A stretch of 64,000 nt of DNA from Alphaproteobacteria bacterium (GCA_030680745.1 JAUXUR010000043.1:1-64000); one strand, 5' to 3'; shown: positions 18,107 to 26,639, numbered from the stretch's first letter. Notes: generated by a model from the letters alone, not told the origin. Numbers and translations: made by a program.

Positions 18107-19638
18107 CACGCAAAAAACCAGTTATTTTATGCATCCTCGACGGATGGGGCAAACGCCAGGACGGCCAAAAAGGCTGCGCCTTAACGGGCACTACCCCTTT
18201 TTTAGATGATTTAATGGATCAATATCCATGTTCATTACTTGAAGCATCAGGTTTGGCTGTAGGTCTACCTAAAGATCAAATGGGTAATTCTGAAGTCGGC
18301 CACATGAATTTAGGCGCTGGCCGCATTGTGATGCAAGATTTACCCCGCATTGATGAAGCAATCGAAAATCATACATTTAACCAACTACCATCCTTAGTTA
18401 AATTTATACAGGCTTTAAAAAAATCAAAAGGAACGTGCCATTTAATAGGCATTTTATCCGATGGTGGTGTTCATGGTCATATTCATCATTTAATTGCGTT
18501 CATTAAATTATTAAATGCAGAAAATATTCCTGTTGCCATTCATGGATTTTTGGATGGTAGGGACACACCACCTAAAAGTGCATTGCCCTTTATAAAAATA
18601 ATACAGGATAATATTAAAGATTTACCAAATGTTAAAATAGCGACTTTAATGGGGCGTTATTATGGCATGGATCGTGATAATCGATGGGACAGAACGCAAA
18701 AAGCCTATGATGCTATAATTGTTGGTCATGCAAAATCTGTAGAATCTTATACAGACGAAATTAATGCATCTTACGCAGAAGATGTGACAGATGAATTTAT
18801 GTTGCCTTTTAAACATAAAGATTATGAGGGCGTCAATAATCAAGATGGATTAATTTCATTTAATTATAGATCAGATCGTATTCGTCAAATTTTACGTGCT
18901 TTTCTTGTGCCTGATTTTCATGAATTTAAAAGATCCACAATCATCCAATGGGCAGCATCGCTTGCCATGGTTGATTATGCTGATGATTTAAAACCTTTTT
19001 TACCGTCTTTATTTCATCCTATTCCTTTGGATCAAGGATTGGGCGAACTTATTTCATCTCATGGATTACGCCAATTCAGAATTGCTGAAACTGAAAAATA
19101 CGCCCATGTAACTTTTTTCTTTAATGGTGGTATCGAAGAACCTTTTCCCGGTGAAGAACGCGTTCTTATACCATCACCCCATATCGCAACCTATGATGTA
19201 CAACCCGAAATGTCCATTCAGGGTGTGACTGACAAACTTATTGAAGCTATTAACTCAACTAAATATGATTTTATTTTGGTAAATTTCGCAAATCCAGACA
19301 TGATTGGTCATACCGGCATTATTGACGCTGCAAAAGAAGCGATGATTCATGTGGATCAGGCCATTAAACAACTCGTTGAAGCTGTTCAAAAAGTTAATGG
19401 CATTTTAGCCATTACAGCAGATCATGGCAATATTGAATATATGTATGATCCCGTTACCAAGCAACCGCACACAGCACATACAATGAATCCAGTTCCTTTT
19501 ATTTTAGTGACAAGTTTTAAAACTTCTTTATTATTGAAAAAAAATGGCAAATTATGTGACGTTGCCCCAACATTATTGTCCTTTTTGGAGATTGAACAAC
19601 CAGAAAAGATGAGTGGAATGTCACTTTTAACGCATTAG
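18103..19638 (+). CDS. gpmI: 2,3-bisphosphoglycerate-independent phosphoglycerate mutase
   Basis: Interconverts 3- and 2-phosphoglycerate in glycolysis/gluconeogenesis; manganese-dependent. It is 511 residues, as usual. The metal site includes D13 in ILDGWG; the phosphoserine nucleophile is S63 in MGNSEVGHMNLGAGR. Also present are DGGVHGH, DGRDTPP, YYGMDRDNRWDR and the C-terminal metal ligands in NFANPDMIGHTG and ADHGNIE. It overlaps hemW by 4 bases. Together with ppdK it supports a lower-glycolysis or gluconeogenic route. Confidence 0.97.
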   Translation: MTRKKPVILCILDGWGKRQDGQKGCALTGTTPFLDDLMDQYPCSLLEASGLAVGLPKDQMGNSEVGHMNLGAGRIVMQDLPRIDEAIENHTFNQLPSLVKFIQALKKSKGTCHLIGILSDGGVHGHIHHLIAFIKLLNAENIPVAIHGFLDGRDTPPKSALPFIKIIQDNIKDLPNVKIATLMGRYYGMDRDNRWDRTQKAYDAIIVGHAKSVESYTDEINASYAEDVTDEFMLPFKHKDYEGVNNQDGLISFNYRSDRIRQILRAFLVPDFHEFKRSTIIQWAASLAMVDYADDLKPFLPSLFHPIPLDQGLGELISSHGLRQFRIAETEKYAHVTFFFNGGIEEPFPGEERVLIPSPHIATYDVQPEMSIQGVTDKLIEAINSTKYDFILVNFANPDMIGHTGIIDAAKEAMIHVDQAIKQLVEAVQKVNGILAITADHGNIEYMYDPVTKQPHTAHTMNPVPFILVTSFKTSLLLKKNGKLCDVAPTLLSFLEIEQPEKMSGMSLLTH

Positions 19639-19655
19639 GCAAAAGTCGTTTGTAA

Positions 19656-19800
19656 TAGACTTCTTTCGAAACTCGCTAATGTGGGGCGAGTGATAGAAGA
19701 TTCGGCACGGAAGACCACAGTGTATTCTTCATACATGAGGATCTGAGTACCGAAGCGACGCATCAATCGACCACAGTAGTAGAGTTTCGAAAGAAGTCTA
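19656..19800. repeat. Palindromic element, family B, abutting a start codon
   Basis: A 145-base element with perfect 19-base terminal inverted repeats (TAGACTTCTTTCGAAACTC at 19656-19674 and its complement at 19782-19800). Its centre contains GTGTATTCTTCATACATGAG. That is the same central core, in reverse orientation, as family A, and it is shared with 38342-38465. The right end touches the ATG of the next gene at 19801, so the element's own GAAAGAAG supplies the only candidate ribosome binding site. Confidence 0.9.
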
Positions 19801-20949
19801 ATGATTAAAAAATATGTATTCTTTATATGTTTGTTATTTCCTTTTTTGGTAGAGGCAAAAAACGATGCATTACCGCAACAATTTGGTACTATTAAACATT
19901 CAGTTCTGACGCAGAAAAAACAATGCGATACATTACTTCAAGAAATTGATGAACTAAACACTAAATTACAACATCTTGATCTAAAGATTAAAACATTAAA
20001 AGAAAATCTTCATCTTAAAGAAAATGATATAAAGGAACATCAAGAAAAAATAACTTTCCTAACACAACGCATTAAAAAATTGTATGCTAAAAAAAAGATT
20101 TTAAAACAGAATGAACAATCGTATACAAGTCTTTTGCTTCGTTTAAGTAAAATACCACCACAGCTTTTTTTAGGTTTAGATCATTCAGCGCACGAAACTG
20201 TGTTAGGACTTCATTATCTAAAATCTACATTGCAAAACCTAAAAGAAAAATCACTTAAATATCATAGAACAAAATCAAATTTACAAATTGATCAGCAAAA
20301 ATTGACAAAAATGAGTACTATTTTATCCAATGAAAAAGAAGACTTACTTAAAGATCATGAAGATTTACACCAACAATTAAACATTTCTGTAAAACTAAAA
20401 AAAGAAAAAGAAGAGCTTGCTGAAAAGGAACAAAAAAAACTTGAAGCTTTAACATGCACCATGAATTCCGTTAAAGATTTATTAAAATCAGTACCAAAAC
20501 ATCCATCTCAAATAACGACATCACCTCAAAGCGAACAAGAAAATTTTAATCCTCAAAAAGGGAATTTTAGTAGACCTGTTGCTGGAAAAATTATTCGTCA
20601 ATTCAATGAATTAGATGATCAAGGGCATAAATCACACGGCATTCGATTTGAAGTTGAGCCCGCATGTCCCGTTAAAGCACCCTTTACAGGTAAAGTTGCT
20701 TTTTGTGGGCCTTTCCGTCATTATAGCAACATCGTTATTATTGAGCATGGACAAGAATATCATTCTCTTTTAATGGGGCTTGATAATGTAAAGGTCGCGC
20801 CCGGTCAAATAGTACAAAAAAACGATCTAGTGGGTTATGTTGAAATGACACAAAAAAACGAAGAAGGCCAGTTTATAAAGCCAATTCTTTTTTTAGAGTT
20901 TCGTAAGCATCTACAACCAATAGATCCTATGCCATGGTTTGAACCGTAA
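19801..20949 (+). CDS. Murein hydrolase activator EnvC-like protein (degenerate LytM domain)
   Basis: A 382-residue exported protein. A signal peptide (about residues 1-19) is followed by a long coiled coil (about 25-235) and a C-terminal LytM/M23 domain (about 255-380). The zinc ligands of active M23 peptidases are missing: the HxxxD position reads SHGIR and the terminal HxH position reads LFLEF. This matches EnvC-type proteins, which do not cut peptidoglycan themselves but activate cell-division amidases. The neighbour order gpmI, envC-like, ctpA, deacetylase-like, rppH is common in alphaproteobacteria. The start codon directly follows a palindromic element. EnvC orthology is likely, not proven. 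Confidence 0.85.
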   Translation: MIKKYVFFICLLFPFLVEAKNDALPQQFGTIKHSVLTQKKQCDTLLQEIDELNTKLQHLDLKIKTLKENLHLKENDIKEHQEKITFLTQRIKKLYAKKKILKQNEQSYTSLLLRLSKIPPQLFLGLDHSAHETVLGLHYLKSTLQNLKEKSLKYHRTKSNLQIDQQKLTKMSTILSNEKEDLLKDHEDLHQQLNISVKLKKEKEELAEKEQKKLEALTCTMNSVKDLLKSVPKHPSQITTSPQSEQENFNPQKGNFSRPVAGKIIRQFNELDDQGHKSHGIRFEVEPACPVKAPFTGKVAFCGPFRHYSNIVIIEHGQEYHSLLMGLDNVKVAPGQIVQKNDLVGYVEMTQKNEEGQFIKPILFLEFRKHLQPIDPMPWFEP

Positions 20950-21071
20950 ACTACCCATCTTATGGGCAAATTCGTCGTCAGAACTGCGTTTCCGGTACTC
21001 ATGTACGAAGAAGTACACTCCGTTCCGGTCCTCGTTCTTTCTAGACTTTACCTCATAATCCGGATAGTTTA
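20947..21071. repeat. Palindromic element, family A copy 2
   Basis: A 125-base element with ends TAAACTA and TAGTTTA. Its core is closely similar to the copies at 4735-4856 and 22683-22806 (GGGCAAATTCGTCGTCAGAA, CCGGTACTCATGTACGAAG, TACACTCCGTTCCGGTCCTC). Its first three bases are the TAA stop codon of the envC-like gene, so the insertion may have set the present end of that protein. Confidence 0.88.
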
Positions 21072-21080
21072 TTGAGAGTG

Positions 21081-21121
21081 CTACCTATCCTAGAGCAAAT
21101 TCGTAGTCAGAATTGCGTCCA
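21081..21121. repeat. Truncated family A palindromic element
   Basis: About 41 bases beginning CTACCTATCCTAGAGCAAAT resemble only the left half of family A (CTACCCATCTTATGGGCAAA in copy 2) and run on through TCGTAGTCAGAATTGCGTCC. They lie 10 bases after the full copy 2. This is probably the remnant of a tandem second copy. Confidence 0.7.
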
Positions 21122-21173
21122 GGAAAACAGAAAATTACTAAATAACTACGTGACAAAAATTAAGGTTAAATAA

Positions 21174-22679
21174 ATGTCTAAATTATCGTTTCATACATTA
21201 ATTGCAGCACTGACATTAATTCAATTTGGATCGCCATTATTGGCTGAAGAACAGTCAATTTCAGAAGATAGGGCATTACTGACCGAACAACAACCAGTTT
21301 TAGAAGATAGTAAGACGAACAAAAAGAAGAACGAAGATGTTTATCATGCGCTTAATTTTTTTGGGTCTGTTCTTCAGCGCGTTCAAGAAGGTTATGTTGA
21401 TGATGTCCCTGTTTCTAAGCTTATTGATAACGCTGTTGAAGGTATGCTTTCGGGGCTTGATCGACATTCTCATTTGGTCGATGAAAAAGATTTTAAAGAT
21501 ATGCGCAGCCAAATGAAGGGTGAATTTGGGGGGTTAGGCGTTGAAATTGTTGCTGAAAGTGGCATATTAAAAGTCATATCACCCATGGATGATGGCCCTG
21601 CACAAAAAGCAGGTATTCGCGCTGGTGATTATATTACCCATGTAAATGGTAAATTAATTTTGGGCATGAATTTAGATGATGCAATCAAACAATTAAAAGG
21701 TAAACCTGGCACTGAAGTTAAAATTACGATTAGACGTGAAGGCCAAAAACCTCTTGAACTCACCATTAAACGCGAACTTATTAAGACCCGCCCCGTTCGC
21801 GGTAAACGTGAAGGTGATTTTGCCTATTTAAGGGTTGCAACTTTTATTGATACTAATACCGCCGATAAACTTAAAGAAGAATATCAAAAAATTAAAAAAG
21901 ACGGCAAACCCATTAAAGGTATTGTCTTAGATTTACGCAATAATGCAGGCGGACTTTTGGATGAAGCTAATGCAGTTACTGAACTTTTCTTAGAAAAAGG
22001 CAAAGAAATTGTGTCAATTCGCGGTAAAAATCATGAAGATATTCAACGTTTTCATGCGCGTGGTGGCGATCAATTTAAAGATTTACCTCTTGTTTGTTTA
22101 GTTAATCGTGGTACTGCCTCAGCGCCAGAAATTGTATCTGCAGCGCTTCAAGATCATAAACGCGCAATCGTTATGGGCGAAGCAAGCTATGGTAAAGGAT
22201 CAGTTCAAACTGTCATTCCTTTACGCGATAAAAAAGCAATACGCCTTACAACCCAACGTTATTACAGACCATCCGGTGCAACCATTCAAGATGATGGCGT
22301 CAAACCGGATCTTGAGGTAGCACTTGCATCTATTGAAAAAATTGACTTGGGTCCCCGTATCACCGAAAAAGATATACCAGGTGGTGTAAGTAAAAAAGAA
22401 CAAAAAACCGCAAAATCTGAAGAAAATAATAATGATCAAGTAGATGATGCAAACCATGATGATGAGGAAAAACCAACAGAAAATGCTTCACCCCAAAAAA
22501 ACGATGATGAAAAGAAAAAAGATAACACCAAAAAAGAAAAAGAATTAGAAGATATCTTAAGTAAAAAAGATACCAAATCTGATGAAAAGTCGAAAAAAGA
22601 ATTGATTGATTATCAATTAGAACGTGCTTTAGACTTGTTAAAATCAATCGTAGTATACAAGGACTTTATGAAACGCTGA
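21174..22679 (+). CDS. ctpA: C-terminal processing peptidase, S41 family
   Basis: Exported serine protease that degrades or trims periplasmic proteins. It is 501 residues with a signal peptide (about 1-24) and a PDZ domain (about 110-200, starting GEFGGLGVEIV). The S41 core has the Ser/Lys dyad at S316 (GTASAPE) and K341 (SYGKGSVQT), the spacing typical of CtpB. A long, very charged low-complexity tail (about 390-470, rich in K, D and E) precedes a final helix. It lies between the envC-like gene and the deacetylase-like gene, each separated by a family A repeat. Confidence 0.94.
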   Translation: MSKLSFHTLIAALTLIQFGSPLLAEEQSISEDRALLTEQQPVLEDSKTNKKKNEDVYHALNFFGSVLQRVQEGYVDDVPVSKLIDNAVEGMLSGLDRHSHLVDEKDFKDMRSQMKGEFGGLGVEIVAESGILKVISPMDDGPAQKAGIRAGDYITHVNGKLILGMNLDDAIKQLKGKPGTEVKITIRREGQKPLELTIKRELIKTRPVRGKREGDFAYLRVATFIDTNTADKLKEEYQKIKKDGKPIKGIVLDLRNNAGGLLDEANAVTELFLEKGKEIVSIRGKNHEDIQRFHARGGDQFKDLPLVCLVNRGTASAPEIVSAALQDHKRAIVMGEASYGKGSVQTVIPLRDKKAIRLTTQRYYRPSGATIQDDGVKPDLEVALASIEKIDLGPRITEKDIPGGVSKKEQKTAKSEENNNDQVDDANHDDEEKPTENASPQKNDDEKKKDNTKKEKELEDILSKKDTKSDEKSKKELIDYQLERALDLLKSIVVYKDFMKR

Positions 22680-22682
22680 TGA

Positions 22683-22806
22683 TTAACTACATATCTTATG
22701 GGCAAATTCGTTGTCAAATCTGCGCCTTCCGGTACTCATGTGCTTTAGTACATTCCGTGCCGGTTCTCGACTTTTCTAGACTTTGCCGCATAATCTAGGT
22801 AGTTAA
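22683..22806. repeat. Palindromic element, family A copy 3
   Basis: A 124-base element with 8-base ends TTAACTAC (22683-22690) and GTAGTTAA (22799-22806). Its core matches family A (GGGCAAATTCGTTGTCAAAT, CCGGTACTCATG, CATTCCGTGCCGGTTCTCG). It starts 3 bases after the ctpA stop codon and ends 25 bases before the next ATG. Confidence 0.88.
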
Positions 22807-22831
22807 TAAATGCAGCTTGAGAGATTTTTTG

Positions 22832-23776
22832 ATGATTAAAAAAGGCTTCAATTTTTTAAAACAACATCCCCTTTTAATTCTTTTATGGGTGAGTGTTGCA
22901 TCACTTTCTGGCTTGATGACATGGATCATATTATTGTCGCCTGAAACAAAAGCATTAAGGACGCCACCAAGTTGTAAAATTCCAATGCCACAAATTCCAT
23001 TGGAGTTTATTGAGCCTGTTGATCCTAAAAAATTTGGCAATAATTCAAAAACAGAACACGTAAAAGAACCAGACAAAAAAGATTTGTGTTGGCAAAAAAA
23101 CGCAATCGCTTTTAATGGATCTAAAGATATACCTCATTTTGCAATTATATTAGCTGGACTCGGTCTAAGCCAAGAATTAACGATTCGTGCTATCAAAGAA
23201 TTACCCCCTTATATCACTTTAAGTTTTTCACCTTATACATATAATCTTGATGATTGGATTCAGAAAGCAAAAGAAGCCAATCATGAAGTTTTAATCGATT
23301 TGCCCATAACACAACATGAAGGCATTGTTTGTGATGGCGGCATGCTTGCGCTTGATTCAAGACTAACGCTCGAAGATAATTCAAAAAAAATGGAAGAACT
23401 TATTGGCAAATCTTCACAAGCAATAGGCTTTAGCGTCAGTGATATCGATGATTCATTTCCAGAGGCCTTTTGGGTACCTTTAAAAAAACAAATGGATGAT
23501 AAGGGATTATTGCTGGTTTCTTCTACACAATCTAAAGAAATACTAAAACAGCCTAATATCATTACACCTACTCCTATTCATAGCGATATAGGCGAGGAAG
23601 AAATCTTAAAACAATTGCTTGTCATTGAACAAAAATGCCCAGAATCTAAAAAAGAGATTGTGATTGCAACAATCAATCCAGCGATGATTGACCTTATTCA
23701 AAAATGGAGCATCCAACTTTCGGACAAACCTTTTGTTTTAGCACCCTTAACAGCGATTGTGAGTGCTCATGAATAA
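22832..23776 (+). CDS. Divergent polysaccharide deacetylase family protein (YibQ-like)
   Basis: A 314-residue protein with one N-terminal membrane segment (about residues 14-36), a short linker and a divergent polysaccharide deacetylase domain (about 95-310). The domain starts FAIILAGLGLSQELTIRAI. Further features are the SFSPYTYNLDDWIQKAKEANHEVLIDLPI stretch (split here by family loops) and DIDDSFPEAFW. The ATG at 22832 was chosen; an in-frame TTG at 22817 would add five residues. It overlaps rppH by 8 bases. The family's substrate is not established. Confidence 0.87.
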   Translation: MIKKGFNFLKQHPLLILLWVSVASLSGLMTWIILLSPETKALRTPPSCKIPMPQIPLEFIEPVDPKKFGNNSKTEHVKEPDKKDLCWQKNAIAFNGSKDIPHFAIILAGLGLSQELTIRAIKELPPYITLSFSPYTYNLDDWIQKAKEANHEVLIDLPITQHEGIVCDGGMLALDSRLTLEDNSKKMEELIGKSSQAIGFSVSDIDDSFPEAFWVPLKKQMDDKGLLLVSSTQSKEILKQPNIITPTPIHSDIGEEEILKQLLVIEQKCPESKKEIVIATINPAMIDLIQKWSIQLSDKPFVLAPLTAIVSAHE

Positions 23777-24236
23777 TCCAGCGTTTTATAGACCCTGTGT
23801 TGGCATTATGCTGTTAAACAATCTGGGTAAAGTTTTTGTAGCACAACGCATTGATACACGCACTGAAGCTTGGCAAATGCCCCAAGGCGGCATTGAAGAA
23901 GGTGAAGACCCAAAACGCGCTGCCATGCGTGAATTGGAAGAAGAAATCGGTACCAATAAAGCCGCATTAATGGCTGAATCATCCGATTGGCTTTATTATG
24001 ATTTACCCATAGACCTCCAACAAAAATTATGGAATGGACAATATAAAGGGCAGCGTCAAAAATGGTTTTTGTATCGTTTTTTAGGTAATGATCGTGACAT
24101 AAATTTGCTGACAGAGCATCCTGAATTTCTCAATTGGCGTTGGGCTAATGTTAGTGAATTAGCTAACCTTGCTATTCCTTTTAAGCGTCATGTCTATGAA
24201 AATATTATTCAGGAATTTCATCGTTTTTTATTTTAG
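23769..24236 (+). CDS. rppH: RNA pyrophosphohydrolase RppH (Nudix)
   Basis: Removes pyrophosphate from the 5' end of RNA, starting mRNA decay. It is 155 residues from the ATG at 23769 (an in-frame GTG lies two codons upstream). The Nudix box is complete: GGIEEGEDPKRAAMRELEEE followed by IG. The N-terminal YRPCVGIMLLN and the AWQMPQGG lead-in are typical of RppH, as is the C-terminal IPFKRHVYENIIQEF. It is the last gene of the rightward block; its 3' end overlaps a convergent small gene by 32 bases. Confidence 0.94.
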   Translation: MNNPAFYRPCVGIMLLNNLGKVFVAQRIDTRTEAWQMPQGGIEEGEDPKRAAMRELEEEIGTNKAALMAESSDWLYYDLPIDLQQKLWNGQYKGQRQKWFLYRFLGNDRDINLLTEHPEFLNWRWANVSELANLAIPFKRHVYENIIQEFHRFLF

Positions 24237-24531
24237 ATTTTGAGAATTCAAGAAAATCAGTTTGCTCTGCTTCATTATCAAATTCAATTAAAAAATCTTC
24301 AGATTCTTTATCTTTAGGTCCAGCGTTTATATAAGAATATAATGTTGAGAGAAAAAGTAATGTAGAAACGTCATTATATAATTTTTGTGTTTTTTTATTT
24401 TTTTGATCAAGTTTTTGTAAATTTCTTTGATTTTGTTTTTCAAGCTTATTATAAAAAGATGTTTTTCCAGCTTCAGCAATGTTTGTTGTGTTAATTAATA
24501 AGATAGTCAAGATACATGTCTTTAATTTCAT
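24205..24531 (-). CDS. Small exported protein of unknown function
   Basis: A 108-residue protein starting MKLKTCILTILLINTTNIAEA, a good signal peptide. A lysine/glutamine/asparagine-rich helix follows (about residues 25-45), then a short hydrophobic stretch and an acidic tail. The chosen ATG at 24531 gives a normal signal peptide; starts at 24555 or 24558 would add a long charged N-terminus. Its 3' end overlaps rppH by 32 bases in convergent orientation. No family recognised; the base composition is very AT-rich, so some doubt remains. Confidence 0.6.
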   Translation of the reverse strand: MKLKTCILTILLINTTNIAEAGKTSFYNKLEKQNQRNLQKLDQKNKKTQKLYNDVSTLLFLSTLYSYINAGPKDKESEDFLIEFDNEAEQTDFLEFSKSKIKNDEIPE

Positions 24532-24688
24532 TGCATTATTCTTTATTTTTCTCATCAATAAAATTGTAAAATATTATCCAAAAAATTCATATAGTTTTGT
24601 TATTGACCCAACATCGTCAAAAGCATAATATTTTATAAATCAAAGCAGTACCCTTGTTTTGGGTATAGATAAAAATAAGAAAATTACC

Positions 24689-25555
24689 ATGAAAACAATT
24701 TATTTGTTATTAATAGTGAGTTTGGGGTTGTTAAACATGTCATACGCTGCAGAAAAAAATGAAAAATATGTTCTAGCAACGGGTGATAAAGCACGTGAAC
24801 GATTAGAACTGCAAAATAACTTACTTGCCAAAGATGCTTATGAGCACTTAGAAAAAGCGAAACTTTCAAAAGGCATGATTGTTTGGGATATAGGCTGCGG
24901 TGTAGGTGCAATGACATCTTATTTAGCAGATAAAGTTGGACCAAATGGTCACGTTTATGCGTTGGATATTAGTCAAGAACAATTAAAAACTGCAGAAAAA
25001 CGTATCAAGTCAGAAGGCCATAAAAATGTTACTTTTATTAAGGGTGACATCAAAGAATTAGAAAATACTTCAAAAAATCCTGCCGATCTTATTTATATGC
25101 GTCTTGTTCTAATGCATTTAGAGCATCCTGAAAATGCTTTAGAAAAAATTAAACCTTTATTAAAACAAGGAGGTGTTATAGTTTCTCAAGAATCAATCAT
25201 GAGTACCATTACCCAAGGGAAGCCTGTTATTGATGATTATGTAAATATTGTAATGGCGTTGGGACACCATAAAAAAGTTGATTACGATATTGGTAACCGA
25301 CTTGAAGATTTGTACAAAAAAACTGGTTTTAATCCCGTAAAAGTATATTATAACCAACAAAAAATTACGGCCATAGATTTAAAAAAAATGCTTTTAATGG
25401 GTCTTTCTGAATGGAAAAATAAAGCCATTGAAATTAATCTTTTAACGACTGATAAGGTTGCTGCATGGGAAAAAGAAATTGAAGCCATCCCAACAAATGA
25501 TCCAAATTTAATGTTTTCCTTGGCAAAACAAGTCCATGTTTTAGCATGGAAGTAA
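24689..25555 (+). CDS. Exported SAM-dependent methyltransferase-like protein
   Basis: A 288-residue class I methyltransferase with an unusual N-terminal signal peptide (MKTIYLLLIVSLGLLNMSYA). Motif I is VWDIGCGVGAM with D67, followed by VYALDISQEQL (motif II), FIKGDIKEL (motif III) and PADLIYMRLVLMHLEHP. These are complete and well conserved, so the domain should bind S-adenosylmethionine. The ATG at 24689 was chosen because it gives a standard signal peptide. It stands alone between non-coding regions. A methyltransferase in the periplasm would lack its cofactor, so export to a host cell, or retention as a membrane-anchored cytoplasmic enzyme, are both possible. Substrate unknown. Confidence 0.85.
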   Translation: MKTIYLLLIVSLGLLNMSYAAEKNEKYVLATGDKARERLELQNNLLAKDAYEHLEKAKLSKGMIVWDIGCGVGAMTSYLADKVGPNGHVYALDISQEQLKTAEKRIKSEGHKNVTFIKGDIKELENTSKNPADLIYMRLVLMHLEHPENALEKIKPLLKQGGVIVSQESIMSTITQGKPVIDDYVNIVMALGHHKKVDYDIGNRLEDLYKKTGFNPVKVYYNQQKITAIDLKKMLLMGLSEWKNKAIEINLLTTDKVAAWEKEIEAIPTNDPNLMFSLAKQVHVLAWK

Positions 25556-25688
25556 TCTAATTCAATCTAGCGGACAAAAAATGAAATTAAGCCCATTTTT
25601 AACTATCCCGCTCTCACACGCCGCAACTTATTTCTAAGAAGCGAAAACAATTTTTTACCAAAAGCCCTTCAAAAAAAAGATTTTTTTT
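25556..25688. other. Non-coding spacer before two palindromic elements
   Basis: AT-rich sequence after the exported methyltransferase gene. I see no open reading frame, RNA gene or clear terminator. With the elements at 25689-25846 and 25942-26047 it makes up the 500-base gap before infC. Confidence 0.5.
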
Positions 25689-25846
25689 ACCTCTCCCCTT
25701 GTGGGAGAGGTCACGACCAAAGGGAGCGGGTGAGGGGTATTTGTTTGACAATGCTTAGATTATTGCATGATGGTGTTGCTCTTTGTAAACGCTTTAGATC
25801 CACTCACCCGTCGCTACGCGCCGACCTCTCCCACAAGAGGAGAGGT
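25689..25846. repeat. Long inverted-repeat element (CCTCTCCC type)
   Basis: A 158-base element whose ends form long arms: ACCTCTCCCCTTGTGGGAGA at the left, and the CTCCCACAAGAGGAGAGGT complement at the right. Each arm can also fold on itself (CCTCTCCC...GGGAGAGG). An inner GGGAGCGGGTGAGGGGT is partly paired with CACTCACCCGTCGCTACGCG. Similar palindromes are scattered between genes in many proteobacteria. Its GC-rich arms contrast with the flanking DNA. No coding potential. Confidence 0.75.
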
Positions 25847-25941
25847 GAAACCGAAGTTATTTCATTTTTTGTCACGTAGATTGATAATAGGTTTTCCTAA
25901 TTATATTTTATAATAATTTCAATATATTCATTAAAATATAA

Positions 25942-26047
25942 TATAGTGTTATCGCTTTAGGTTAAGAGAAGGAATGATAAGTCAAGTGTAGTCCTTCCTA
26001 CATGAACGAAGAATAACGCTCTATTAACCTAAATGGACAATACTATA
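25942..26047. repeat. Palindromic element, family C copy 1
   Basis: A 106-base element with outer ends TATAGTGTTATCGCTTTAGG and its imperfect complement ending ACTATA. Perfect inner arms TTTAGGTTAA and TTAACCTAAA are included. About 90 per cent of its bases match the copy at 31949-32055. Its centre, AAGTGTAGTCCTTCCTACAT, resembles the shared core of families A and B. It lies 8 bases past the infC stop codon, downstream of that gene, and might act as its transcript end. Confidence 0.87.
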
Positions 26048-26055
26048 AAATATCT

Positions 26056-26595
26056 TTAAACCTTAGGCGACAACATCATCACGATTTGTTTACCTTCGAT
26101 TTTAGGATTTTGCTCAACTTTTGCAATTTCAGTAAGATCTTCTTGAAGGCGTTCTAAAAGCTTGAGGCCAATTTCATGGTGCGCCATTTCACGTCCTCTG
26201 AAACGCATCGTGACTTTAACTTTGTCACCTTCTTCTAAAAAGCGTTCAATAGCTTTACGTTTAACCATATAATCATTGGAATCAGTCACGGGACGAAATT
26301 TAATTTCTTTAATCGTGATAACTTTTTGATTTTTCTTTGCTTCAACACGCTTTTTTTGTGCTTGATACTTAAATTTACCATAATCTAAAATTTTACAAAC
26401 GGGTGGATCCGTTTGTGGGGAAACTTCAACTAAATCAAGCCCTAAACGTTGCGCATGTTTTACGCCGTCTTCAACACTCATAACGCCAAGCATTGTACCT
26501 TCAGGATCAATAACACGTACTTGACGTGCTCGAATTTCCCTATTGACACGGTACCCTTCATTGGGTGGTGTCTGATTCCCAGTTTGTGGTTTTAT
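26056..26595 (-). CDS. infC: Translation initiation factor IF-3, non-canonical AUA start
   Basis: Binds the 30S subunit and enforces correct start-codon choice. The C-terminal domain (TIKEIKFRPVTDSNDY, then KVTMRFRGREMAHHEIG) and the N-terminal domain (VNREIRARQVRVIDPEG, then MLGVMSVEDGVKHA) are complete only if translation begins upstream of the first ATG at 26493. No ATG, GTG or TTG exists between that ATG and an upstream stop codon at 26608-26610. An ATA at 26593-26595 lies 7 bases after GGAG and gives 179 residues, the family's normal length. IF-3 genes of other bacteria use rare starts such as AUU for self-regulation, so this is expected biology. It follows thrS by 44 bases. Confidence 0.92.
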   Translation of the reverse strand: MKPQTGNQTPPNEGYRVNREIRARQVRVIDPEGTMLGVMSVEDGVKHAQRLGLDLVEVSPQTDPPVCKILDYGKFKYQAQKKRVEAKKNQKVITIKEIKFRPVTDSNDYMVKRKAIERFLEEGDKVKVTMRFRGREMAHHEIGLKLLERLQEDLTEIAKVEQNPKIEGKQIVMMLSPKV

Positions 26596-26639
26596 GTAAC
26601 TTCTCCATTAAACATTAATACGAATAAAAACCTTCTACC

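Noticed and set aside
19801-20949. Active M23 metallopeptidase
   Set aside because: The zinc-ligand positions are replaced (SHGIR and LFLEF), so an EnvC-like activator role fits better.
26056-26493. IF-3 starting at the first ATG (145 residues)
   Set aside because: It would remove the conserved start of the N-terminal domain, including VNREIRARQVRVIDPEG; the AUA upstream restores normal length.
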